This document shows, piece after piece, positions 56,341 through 64,000 of a stretch of 64,000 nt of DNA. The notes below the pieces were generated by a model, which was not told the DNA's origin, ran no database searches, and worked only from the letters and a program-made list of their open reading frames with translations. Where the stretch lies: contig NZ_LKKK01000001.1 in NCBI RefSeq assembly GCF_001446935.1, positions 124,001 through 188,000 of the forward strand, written 5' to 3'. Both the position numbers and the translations under genes were made by a program. Position 1 is the first letter of the stretch. Every line of letters begins with the position of its first letter. This stretch comes from Pseudomonas sp. TTU2014-080ASC (GTDB lineage: Bacteria; Pseudomonadota; Gammaproteobacteria; Pseudomonadales; Pseudomonadaceae).

Positions 56341-58269
56341 TCAGCCCTCCAGCTCAGCCCAACGCTCAATGAGGTGGTCCAGCTGTTGTTGAGCATTCTG
56401 CATAGCCTCCAGCACTGCAGACGTAACCTCCGCCGGCTGCTGATAGAACCCTGGCTCGCTGATCTGCTCCTGCATCGCAGCCAACTTAGCCTCCAGCTCA
56501 TCGATCTGCCCTGGTATGGCCTCTAGCTCGCGCTGCAGTTTGTAACTGAGTTTCTTCTTATTAGTAGTCGGTGTTGCAGATTCAGGCTCCGACACAACGG
56601 TGCTGGCTGCTGGCTCAACGACCGCAGACGCCAGCTCTGGCTTGCCCGCTTTGCTCTCACCCACGCCCAACAAACGGGGAGAACCGCCTTGACGCAACCA
56701 ATCCTGATAGCCCCCCACATATTCGCGCACCCGACCTTCGCCTTCAAAAACTAAAGTACTGGTGACGACGTTATCCAGGAACGCACGGTCGTGGCTGACC
56801 ATCAAGACAGTCCCGGAGAAGTTCAGCAAAACCTCCTCCAGCAGCTCGAGAGTCTCAACATCCAGATCGTTAGTCGGCTCATCCAGAACCAACAGGTTGG
56901 CAGGTTTGCTAAACAGCTTGGCCAGCAACAAGCGGGCACGCTCACCGCCGGAGAGCGCTTTTACCGGAGTCCGTGCACGCTGCGGGCTGAACAGGAAGTC
57001 ACCGAGATAGCTGAGCACATGCCGGTTCTGCCCTTCGATTTCAATGAAATCACGTCCTTCGGAGATGTTATCGATGACCGTTTTTTCGAGATCCAACTGA
57101 TTTCGCAGTTGGTCGAAGTAGGCCACTTCAAGGCGGGTGCCAACTGTGACGGTACCTGTCGTGGGTTGCAGATCACCAAGCATCAGCTTCAGCAGTGTGG
57201 TTTTGCCGGTACCGTTAGCTCCCAGAAAGCCAATGCGATCGCCGCGCTGCAAGACCATGGAGAAATCCCGGATCAGCTCAGGACCGCCAGGATGGGCAAA
57301 ACCAACGTGCTCCAAAACGATAACCTGCTTGCCGGATTTGTCTGAAGCTTCCAACTGAAAACTCGCCTTACCCGTGCGCTCGCGGCGCTGGCTGCGCTCC
57401 TGACGCATGGCCTTCAATGCTCGCACACGTCCTTCGTTACGGGTGCGGCGGGCCTTAATGCCCTGACGAATCCACACTTCCTCTTGGGCCAGGCGCTTAT
57501 CAAAGAGTGCGCTGGCTGTCTCCTCAGCTGCAAGAGCAGCTTCTTTGTGCACTAGGAAGCTGGCGTAGTCGCCGTTCCAGTCAATCAGCCCACCACGGTC
57601 GAGTTCGAGAATGCGTGTCGCCAGATTTTGCAGGAAAGAGCGGTCGTGGGTGATAAACAACACCGCCCCCTGAAAGTCTTTCAGCGCCTCTTCCAGCCAA
57701 GCAATTGCGCCGATATCCAGGTGGTTGGTGGGCTCATCCAGCAACAGCAGGTCGGGCTCACAGACCAATGCCTGAGCCAGCAAAACCCGGCGACGCCAAC
57801 CGCCGGACAGTTCAGCCAGAGTCTTGTCAGCGGGCAGCTGCAGGCGACTCAGCGTACTGTCGACCACTTGCTGCAAGCGCCAGCCATCACGAGCCTCCAG
57901 CTCCTGCTGGACGCGCATGAGCTTGTTCAGATCCTCATCGGTCTGAATATTCTGACTCAGGTGGTGATATTCGGCCAACAGCTCACCCACACCTTCCAGA
58001 CCTTGGGCGACCACATCGAAAACACTACGCCCATCTGCAACCGGCAGCTCTTGCGGCAGCTCTCCGATTTTCAGCCCGGGCGCGCGCCAGATCGAACCAT
58101 CGTCCGGCTTCTGCTGATCCTTAACCAGCTTGAGCATGCTGGATTTACCGGTACCGTTACGGCCGATGATGCAGACCCGCTCGCCTCTGGCGATCTGCCA
58201 GGAGACTTTGTCCAGCAACGGCATTGCGCCGTAAGCCAGGGAGACTTCAGAGAATTTGAGCAGGGTCAT
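56341..58269 (-). CDS. uup: ABC-F ATPase Uup
   Basis: A 642-residue cytoplasmic ABC-F protein with two ATPase domains. Walker A: GRNGTGKSS (about 36-44) and GANGTGKTT near 352. Signatures LSGGWRRRVLLAQAL and LSGGERARLLLAKL; Walker B LLLLDEPTNHLDIGAI and LLVLDEPTNDLDVETL. A C-terminal coiled coil (about 565-642: LSYKLQRELEAIPGQIDELE) is the Uup-type DNA/ribosome-binding tail. Uup affects precise transposon excision and ribosome function. ATG 58269 has GAGG 6 bases upstream. It is divergent from slt. Confidence 0.95.
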   Translation of the reverse strand: MTLLKFSEVSLAYGAMPLLDKVSWQIARGERVCIIGRNGTGKSSMLKLVKDQQKPDDGSIWRAPGLKIGELPQELPVADGRSVFDVVAQGLEGVGELLAEYHHLSQNIQTDEDLNKLMRVQQELEARDGWRLQQVVDSTLSRLQLPADKTLAELSGGWRRRVLLAQALVCEPDLLLLDEPTNHLDIGAIAWLEEALKDFQGAVLFITHDRSFLQNLATRILELDRGGLIDWNGDYASFLVHKEAALAAEETASALFDKRLAQEEVWIRQGIKARRTRNEGRVRALKAMRQERSQRRERTGKASFQLEASDKSGKQVIVLEHVGFAHPGGPELIRDFSMVLQRGDRIGFLGANGTGKTTLLKLMLGDLQPTTGTVTVGTRLEVAYFDQLRNQLDLEKTVIDNISEGRDFIEIEGQNRHVLSYLGDFLFSPQRARTPVKALSGGERARLLLAKLFSKPANLLVLDEPTNDLDVETLELLEEVLLNFSGTVLMVSHDRAFLDNVVTSTLVFEGEGRVREYVGGYQDWLRQGGSPRLLGVGESKAGKPELASAVVEPAASTVVSEPESATPTTNKKKLSYKLQRELEAIPGQIDELEAKLAAMQEQISEPGFYQQPAEVTSAVLEAMQNAQQQLDHLIERWAELEG

Positions 58270-58564
58270 GGCACGCCTCGACATAACGGCGGGAGCTGCG
58301 CGACTGCGCTGGGCAGGCGCTCACGACTCCCGGAGGAAACTTCCGCAGCACGGTGGCTACAAAACTGGGCGCGCATTCTACCCTGAGTTCGACCTGGGGT
58401 TGGCAGGCAATTTCCCCAGAAGCACCGAAGCGCACAGCAGATAAAAGGGATTAATGTCATAAACAGACATACCAGACAGCCCTGATTGCAGACCTGAGCC
58501 TTCTCCGCCCACTGGCAAACGTCTAAGCTACAAAGACTGCACTACTGCTATTTATGGATGAGTC
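58270..58564. other. Divergent promoter region between uup and slt
   Basis: A 295-base spacer that should hold both promoters. I see no clear operator, hairpin or small gene. Short open frames here lack ribosome sites and are not called. Confidence 0.4.
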
Positions 58565-60490
58565 ATGCGCGCCCCTTTGTTGAAACTGCTTTCTTGCCTG
58601 TTGGCGACAACGCTCTGCTACACCACTGCCCAGGCTGCCACGCTTGCCCAACAACGCCAGTACTACGATCAAGCCAAAGCAGCCTTGGCCAAAGGTGACA
58701 AAGGGCCTTATGAACGCTATGCGCATGTTCTGCGCGATTACCCACTTGAGCCTTATCTGGCTTACGACGAACTGACTGCCCGTCTGAAATGGGCCAGTAA
58801 CGATGAAGTTGAGAAATTCCTGGCTGAGCACGGCGATCTGCCTCAAATCGGCTGGATGAAACTGCGATGGCTGCGATGGCTGGCCGAACGCGGCGAGTGG
58901 AAAACTTTCGCGAACCACTACGATCCGGGACTTAACTTCACTGAACTGGACTGCCTATATGGGCAATACCTTTTCAATCAGGGCATGCGCAGCGAAGCCC
59001 ACGCTGCCTCTGAAAAACTCTGGCTGGTGGGCAAATCCCAACCTAATGCCTGCGATGCACTGTTCCAGCGCTGGGCGGCCGACGGCCAACTGACCGAAGA
59101 GAAACGCTGGCAGCGTGCCAAGCTGGCGGCTGAAGCGCGTAATTACGGCCTGGTCAGCCACCTCGTCAAAAACCTCTCCACCCTCAGCACTCAGGGCCAA
59201 CTGCTGCTGCAAGTTGCCCAGAAACCTGAGCTGCTGAAACAGACCGGACGCTTTACCCAAACTGATCACGCCACCGGCGATGTGATCAGCCTTGGCCTGC
59301 GCCGCTTGGGCCGGCAGGAGCCGGAAGCAGCATTAAGGCTACTGGAAGGCTACGCCCAGCGCATGAAGTTCAGCCAGGATGAGCAAGTGGCGATTGCCCG
59401 GGAGATTGGGCTGGCACTGGCTAAGCGCTTCGACGCCCGCGCCCTTGAAGTCATGGCCAAGTACGACCCGCAGCTGCGTGACAATAACGTCACCGAGTGG
59501 CGCGCCCGCCTGCTGCTACGACTTGGCCGCTGGGAAGAAGCCTACCAACTGACCAAGCGCATGCCTGCCGAGCTGATCGGTACGAACCGCTGGCGCTATT
59601 GGCAGGCCCGCAGCCTGCAACTGGCCAACCCCAACAGCAAGGAGCCAATCCCGCTTTATCAGGCCTTGGCCAAAGAGCGTGACTTCTATGGCTTTATGGC
59701 GGCTGATCAGGTCAAGGCGCCGTATCAGCTCAACAACCGACCTCTTGCCCTCAGCCCACAAACCATTCAGAAGGTGCGCAACTCAGCCGCTATCCGACGT
59801 GCGTTGGAGTTCCACGCCCGCGGCCAGATCGCCGATGGACGTCGTGAGTGGTACAACGTCACCCGCTTGTTCAGCCGTGATGAGATGGTGGCGCAAGCCC
59901 GCATCGGCTATGAAATGGGCTGGTACTTCCCGGCTATCCGCACCATCAGCCAGGCGCAGTATTGGGACGATCTGGATGTGCGCTTCCCCATGGCTCACCG
60001 CGATGCCCTTGTCCGCGAAGCACGCAACCGTGACATTCACTCCAGCTGGGTGTTTGCCATTACTCGCCAGGAAAGTGCCTTCATGGCCGACGCCCGCTCG
60101 CACGTCGGCGCAATGGGCCTGATGCAGCTAATGCCAGCCACGGCCAAAGAAACCGCTAAACGCTTCGGCATCCCGCTTGCATCACCGCAACAAGCCTTCC
60201 GCCCGGAGGTGAATATTCAACTTGGCGCGGCCTATCTGAGCCAGATTTACGGCCAGTTCAATGGCAACCGTGTTCTGGCCTCAGCGGCTTACAACGCAGG
60301 CCCTGGGCGTGTTCGTCAGTGGCTGCGTGGGGCCAACCATCTGTCCTATGACGTTTGGATCGAGAACATACCGTTCGACGAAACCCGTCAGTACGTACAG
60401 AACGTGCTGTCTTATTCAGTCATCTACGGCAATAAGCTTAATTCACCACAACCGCTGGTGGCGTGGCACGAGCGCTATTTCGACCAGTAA
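58565..60490 (+). CDS. slt: Soluble lytic murein transglycosylase Slt
   Basis: A 641-residue periplasmic lytic transglycosylase. Signal peptide ends near 25 (LCYTTAQAA). A long helical superhelix (U- and L-domains, about 30-475) precedes the GH23 catalytic domain. Catalytic Glu503 lies in ITRQESAFMADARSHVGAMG, followed by GLMQLMPATAKETAKRFG and the AYNAGPGRVRQWL motif. It cleaves peptidoglycan strands to 1,6-anhydro-muropeptides, the substrates recycled by enzymes such as NagZ, also encoded in this window. Normal length. Confidence 0.95.
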   Translation: MRAPLLKLLSCLLATTLCYTTAQAATLAQQRQYYDQAKAALAKGDKGPYERYAHVLRDYPLEPYLAYDELTARLKWASNDEVEKFLAEHGDLPQIGWMKLRWLRWLAERGEWKTFANHYDPGLNFTELDCLYGQYLFNQGMRSEAHAASEKLWLVGKSQPNACDALFQRWAADGQLTEEKRWQRAKLAAEARNYGLVSHLVKNLSTLSTQGQLLLQVAQKPELLKQTGRFTQTDHATGDVISLGLRRLGRQEPEAALRLLEGYAQRMKFSQDEQVAIAREIGLALAKRFDARALEVMAKYDPQLRDNNVTEWRARLLLRLGRWEEAYQLTKRMPAELIGTNRWRYWQARSLQLANPNSKEPIPLYQALAKERDFYGFMAADQVKAPYQLNNRPLALSPQTIQKVRNSAAIRRALEFHARGQIADGRREWYNVTRLFSRDEMVAQARIGYEMGWYFPAIRTISQAQYWDDLDVRFPMAHRDALVREARNRDIHSSWVFAITRQESAFMADARSHVGAMGLMQLMPATAKETAKRFGIPLASPQQAFRPEVNIQLGAAYLSQIYGQFNGNRVLASAAYNAGPGRVRQWLRGANHLSYDVWIENIPFDETRQYVQNVLSYSVIYGNKLNSPQPLVAWHERYFDQ

Positions 60491-60499
60491 CATGAGCAC

Positions 60500-60523
60500 C
60501 TGCACGCCCACCTGGGCGTGCAG
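60500..60523. terminator. Hairpin between slt and the MOSC gene
   Basis: An 11-bp perfect stem (CTGCACGCCCA with TGGGCGTGCAG) with a tiny loop, between convergent genes; no T-tract. Probable bidirectional terminator. Confidence 0.5.
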
Positions 60524-60532
60524 TCCACCGGC

Positions 60533-61348
60533 TTATTCCAGCACTTCCACATTCATTCCCGGCAGCAATCGCCCGCTGCCAAGCGGAACTAGGTTCTGCC
60601 CGAAGTACACCCCATCTTCACGCTTGCGGAAGGTCATCAGTGTGGTTAGCGGCTCACGGTCTTCACTGCGCTCACCGGTTTCGGGGTCGAGTGTGGTCAT
60701 GATGCAGCGCGAACATCCCTTGGCCACGCGAAACTCCACCTCGCCGATGCGGATTCGCTTCCAACTGTCTTCCGCATAGGGTTCAGCACCTGTCACCACT
60801 AAATTAGGGCGGAAACGCAGCATGGATAACGGACGGCCGACGCGGCGGGAAAGATCATCCAATGATGCTTGGCCAATCAGCAGCAGCGGGAAGCCGTCGG
60901 CAAAGGCAACCCGGTCATCGGCTTGAGCAAACTCGGGATAAGTACTCATCACATGCCGCGCTCTGGTCGCGGGCACTTGCACCAGTCGGCATGGACGCTG
61001 CAGCCAGTCACTGAACCATTTGGCGGCCTGATCCCCCGCATCTGGCACCTCCAGAGTATCCCGCCAGATGGTGACACCGCGTAAATTCTCGGCTTCAGCG
61101 GGTACTGCGACTTCAATCTCCGGCATGCTTGGAGCAGAGATATGCAGCAGCTCCTCCCCCTGCCAACGGGCACGCAATTGGGTGAGCTGAGTGAGTAAGC
61201 GCTGAGTCAGAAAGCGTCCGGTTTGTTCATCCACCACCATCCAGCGGCGATCACCGTGAACGCCCAACGCATCCACTTCAGCTTCAGCGAGCCGCTCACC
61301 TGCGCAGGATTTGATCGGGTAACGGTAAAGCTCAGAAAGCTGCAGCAT
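60533..61348 (-). CDS. MOSC-domain protein (YcbX type)
   Basis: A 271-residue protein. The N-terminal beta-barrel MOSC_N domain (LSELYRYPIKSCAGERLAEA, near 3-22) is followed by the MOSC domain with the conserved Cys in RVAKGCSRCIMTTLDPETG. YcbX-type proteins bind molybdenum cofactor and reduce N-hydroxylated compounds. Here the protein ends after the MOSC domain, without the C-terminal ferredoxin domain of E. coli YcbX. ATG 61348 is used because it gives the standard LQLSELYRYP N-terminus; the frame opens at 61372. Confidence 0.88.
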   Translation of the reverse strand: MLQLSELYRYPIKSCAGERLAEAEVDALGVHGDRRWMVVDEQTGRFLTQRLLTQLTQLRARWQGEELLHISAPSMPEIEVAVPAEAENLRGVTIWRDTLEVPDAGDQAAKWFSDWLQRPCRLVQVPATRARHVMSTYPEFAQADDRVAFADGFPLLLIGQASLDDLSRRVGRPLSMLRFRPNLVVTGAEPYAEDSWKRIRIGEVEFRVAKGCSRCIMTTLDPETGERSEDREPLTTLMTFRKREDGVYFGQNLVPLGSGRLLPGMNVEVLE

Positions 61349-61427
61349 GGCCTGTGTCTCGGATAATTGCACTGAGCGACAACTTTAAGTGCATTCCAAG
61401 CGAAACCCCAGCGCTTTAGCCGCTGAC

Positions 61428-62369
61428 TTAGTTCTCCGACGATGGATAGAGCAGTTCCAGGCGCTCATGGATGACGTCCACCAGTTTGTCCGGCTGAAAC
61501 TTTGAGAGAAAGTTATCGCAACCGACCTTCTTCACCATGGCGGCATTAAAGCTGCCAGACAGTGATGTGTGCAGCACCACATACAGGTCCCGCATGCGAG
61601 GGTCATTACGAATTTCTGTGGTCAGGCGGTAGCCATCCATTTCTGGCATTTCTGCATCTGTCACGACCATCAGCAGCTTTTCATTCAGATCAACGCCTTC
61701 ATCAGCCCAAGCCTTGAGCTTTTTCCAGGCGCGCAAGCCGTCGGTGGCGCAGTGACAACGGATATCCAATTGGGACATGGTGCTCTGCAGCTGACTCATG
61801 GCGACGCTGGAATCATCTACCAGCAACACCTCACGGCCGCGTGCGTATTCAAGCATGGGGTTAGCCAGTTTCTCCGGCGACACCTTGGTGCTCATCGGGG
61901 TGATTTCAGCCAGCACCTTTTCCACATCGATAACTTCAACAATCTGATCTTCGACCTTGGTGATCGCGGTAAGGTAGTGCTGGCGACCAGCGCCCCCTGG
62001 CGGAGGCTGAATGGCCTCCCAGTTGAGGTTAAGAATGCGCTCTACCCCACCGACCAGAAACGCCTGCACCGAGCGATTGTATTCAGTGACGATGATGGTG
62101 CTGCGTTCATCCGGAACAATCGGGCGCATACCAATTGCTTGCGACAAATCGATCACCGGCAAGGTATGCCCGCGCAAATTAACCACGCCACAGACATAAC
62201 GATGACGCTGCGGCATCAGCGTCAGCTTCGGCAATTGCAGCACTTCTTGAACCTTGAACACATTAATGGCGAACAGCTGACGTCCGGCTAAGCGGAACAT
62301 CAGAATCTCCAGGCGGTTCTCACCAACCAACTGGGTGCGTTGATCCACTGTATCGAGAATGCCCGCCAT
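61428..62369 (-). CDS. cheV: Chemotaxis adaptor CheV (CheW-receiver fusion)
   Basis: A 313-residue cytoplasmic protein. The CheW-like domain (about 15-165: EILMFRLAGRQLFAINVFKV, VVNLRGHTLPVIDLS) links chemoreceptors to CheA. The receiver domain (about 180-310: EVLLVDDSSVAMSQ, VVTDAEMPEMDGYRL with the phospho-Asp, VVLHTSLSGSFN) is phosphorylated by CheA to aid adaptation. Single gene without other che genes nearby. Start is the first ATG, preceded by AGGAGC. Confidence 0.94.
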   Translation of the reverse strand: MAGILDTVDQRTQLVGENRLEILMFRLAGRQLFAINVFKVQEVLQLPKLTLMPQRHRYVCGVVNLRGHTLPVIDLSQAIGMRPIVPDERSTIIVTEYNRSVQAFLVGGVERILNLNWEAIQPPPGGAGRQHYLTAITKVEDQIVEVIDVEKVLAEITPMSTKVSPEKLANPMLEYARGREVLLVDDSSVAMSQLQSTMSQLDIRCHCATDGLRAWKKLKAWADEGVDLNEKLLMVVTDAEMPEMDGYRLTTEIRNDPRMRDLYVVLHTSLSGSFNAAMVKKVGCDNFLSKFQPDKLVDVIHERLELLYPSSEN

Positions 62370-62508
62370 CGTATGCTCCTGATAACCTGCCTAAGGGCCA
62401 GACTTAAGTTACTTCATCCTGCGAAAAGCAAGGATGGCACCACCGTAACAGATAGCGCGATGCCATCATGCTCTAAAGACATTCATCGGGCCAGTTCTTT
62501 GCACGATT

Positions 62509-63408
62509 TCAGCTCGTTTTAAACAGCCGACACTGGGCAGGCAAATGCAGACGAATTGCAGCTGGCAAGGCCTGAAAGCGGGACTTATGGGTCTCCATCG
62601 GCTCACCGTCCAGATTTAAATCCAGCCCCTCTGGCGCCTCGACTTCAAGCCAGGGCAAACGAGCCGTCACCGCCACACTTTGCACACCGTTGATGCTGCC
62701 CGATAGAAAAGTACTCAAAGTGCCCATCGCATCTGACGCGGCCGGGACTATGCAGACATCCAACAGACCATCGTCCACCCAGGCTCCAGGGCAAAGCTCA
62801 TGACCGCCACCTGCCTGACGCCCGTTGCCAACCCCCAATGCAAGCACCTCGCCTTCCCACTCAAAGTCAGGCCCGGTGAAGCGAGCAAATGACGAGTGCA
62901 CTTCGGCAAAGCGTGTTAACCCAGTCAGAAAATAAGCTACACCGCCAAGCATGCGTTTGAGGTCTTCAGAGGTATTGGCCGTGACATTGCTGCCAAATCC
63001 GCCAGTGGCCATGTTCAAAAAGACATGATCGTCCACCCCGCCTAAATCAACTGGACGTGCAGGCTGATCAAGCAGCGCCAGGGCCTCGCCAGGCGTAAGT
63101 GGCACACCTGCTGCCACAGCAAAATCATTGGCCGTACCCAGCGGCATCAGCACCAACGACGCCTCTGTCTTAGCGGTGGCCATAGCCTCGGCCACATCCC
63201 GCAGCGTGCCATCACCGCCACCGGCAATCAGGGTGGGATAACCAGCTGCCAGCGCCTCGGTGACAATCCGCTGCGCGTCGCCCCCTTCCCACGTTACCCG
63301 TACATCCAGCTGCCAACCTAGCTTGCGACGCGCCGCGACAGCCTCTCGCACCTCCTCATTCATGGCTTGCTTGCCATGCAGAATCAACAGGGCTTTTCGT
63401 TCATCCAT
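62509..63408 (-). CDS. yegS: Lipid kinase YegS (diacylglycerol kinase fold)
   Basis: A 299-residue lipid kinase. The DAGK catalytic domain includes LILHGKQAMNEEVREAV near the N-terminus and the Gly-rich nucleotide loop IAGGGDGTLRDVAEAM (about 61-76). LMPLGTANDFA lies near 92-102. YegS in E. coli phosphorylates phosphatidylglycerol in vitro; its physiological substrate is not firmly known. Normal length. Monocistronic and divergent from the pirin gene, with 220 bases between. Confidence 0.93.
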   Translation of the reverse strand: MDERKALLILHGKQAMNEEVREAVAARRKLGWQLDVRVTWEGGDAQRIVTEALAAGYPTLIAGGGDGTLRDVAEAMATAKTEASLVLMPLGTANDFAVAAGVPLTPGEALALLDQPARPVDLGGVDDHVFLNMATGGFGSNVTANTSEDLKRMLGGVAYFLTGLTRFAEVHSSFARFTGPDFEWEGEVLALGVGNGRQAGGGHELCPGAWVDDGLLDVCIVPAASDAMGTLSTFLSGSINGVQSVAVTARLPWLEVEAPEGLDLNLDGEPMETHKSRFQALPAAIRLHLPAQCRLFKTS

Positions 63409-63628
63409 TTACACGTCCTCATCCAGAGCGTTTGTGCACAGAACCTCAGTATTGCAGAGAGATCCTGCTGCGCAGGGTGAATAGATGAAGACACACATAT
63501 AATCTAATAATTCGATATTTATGTACTAAAATTGAGCATTTATTATCGAATTGATCTGGTAGATCATGCGCCCATCAACCACGGAATACAGCCAGTAGTC
63601 ACAGTATTCCCTCACTGAGGACATACAC

Positions 63629-64000
63629 ATGATCGAAGTACGCCCCTTCAGCAAACTTGGCCGGGCCAATCATGGCTGGCTGAATGCTCACTACCACTTT
63701 TCCTTCTCGGAGTATTACGACCCGTCCCGCATGAATTGGGGAGCGCTGCGAGTCTGGAATGATGATGAGATAGCACCTACCGGTGGCTTTCCTACACACC
63801 CGCACCGGGACATGGAGATCATTACTTATGTGCGCAAAGGTGCCATCACCCACCGTGACAGCCTGGGCAACCACGGTCGTACAGAGGCAGGTGATGTTCA
63901 GGTCATGAGTGCCGGTACCGGTATCGCCCACAGTGAATTCAATCTGGAAGGTGAAACTACCACCCTCTTTCAGATCTGGATTTTCCCGGACAAAAACGGG
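63629..64000 (+). CDS. Pirin-family protein (3' truncated by window edge)
   Basis: The first 124 residues of a pirin (usually 230-290 aa). ATG 63629; the frame is open to the window end. The cupin metal motif is complete in this part: PTHPHRDMEIITYV with two His, then RKGAITHRDSLGNHG and the further His and Glu in GIAHSEFN. Pirins bind iron and some act as quercetin 2,3-dioxygenases or redox-sensing co-regulators. N-terminal start MIEVRPFSKLGRANHG matches YhaK/YhhW-type pirins. No strong ribosome site is seen (CTGAGGACATACAC). Confidence 0.88.
   Translation, partial: MIEVRPFSKLGRANHGWLNAHYHFSFSEYYDPSRMNWGALRVWNDDEIAPTGGFPTHPHRDMEIITYVRKGAITHRDSLGNHGRTEAGDVQVMSAGTGIAHSEFNLEGETTTLFQIWIFPDKNG

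Overview
The window is chromosomal DNA of a Pseudomonas, probably an environmental species outside P. aeruginosa. The evidence is the block LD-transpeptidase/nagZ/psrA/lexA/sulA/topA/fadA/fadB/usp/uup/slt and the block quiP/dinG/pdxH/glycerate kinase/sha antiporter. Both keep the order I recall from P. aeruginosa PAO1 (recalled, not searched). Composition, Shine-Dalgarno sequences and codon use look uniform. I see no tRNA, rRNA, CRISPR array, prophage or intact transposon. The only mobile-element trace is a decayed IS3-type relic near 2.8-3.2 kb.

Layout. 1-1.2 kb: the 3' part of a class II DAHP synthase and a small membrane protein. 1.4-11.6 kb: a locus tied to PQQ-dependent alcohol oxidation, with a CXXXCW rhodanese-like protein, an AgmR/ErbR-type response regulator, an ErcS'-type hybrid kinase, a FIST sensor, two small membrane proteins, a porin and the PqqF peptidase. 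pqqABCDE and the dehydrogenases lie elsewhere. 12-13.4 kb: an AAHS-type MFS transporter. 13.9-17.3 kb: two tandem secreted lipases followed by one lipase foldase. 17.6-19.2 kb: an FAD-dependent oxidoreductase. 19.3-25 kb: a complete six-gene Sha/Mrp Na+/H+ antiporter operon, with MnhA and MnhB domains fused in ShaA.

25.3-43 kb: envelope and metabolic genes. These are a SlyB-like lipoprotein, glycerate kinase, pdxH, two OmpA-domain proteins, a serine hydrolase, an agarase-like glycoside hydrolase, dinG, a CopD-like protein, a collagen-like secreted protein, SEC-C motif proteins, several small conserved proteins and the acyl-homoserine lactone acylase quiP. 42.9-44.5 kb: nagZ and an L,D-transpeptidase (cell-wall recycling and crosslinking). 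44.5-46.6 kb: psrA and lexA-sulA, divergent, with two PsrA palindromes and two LexA boxes in the shared region. 46.7-54 kb: topA and the fadBA beta-oxidation operon. 54.4-54.54 kb: a candidate small RNA with an RpoS-like -10 element and an intrinsic terminator. 54.5-64 kb: a universal stress protein, a Cys-rich unknown, uup, slt, a MOSC protein, cheV, yegS and the start of a pirin.

Most of the window is ordinary Pseudomonas core genome. The points most worth following are the unannotated sRNA candidate, the 35-residue membrane miniprotein coupled to its neighbour, the tandem divergent lipases, the agarase-like hydrolase and the collagen-like protein. I did not find evidence of an entirely new multi-gene system.
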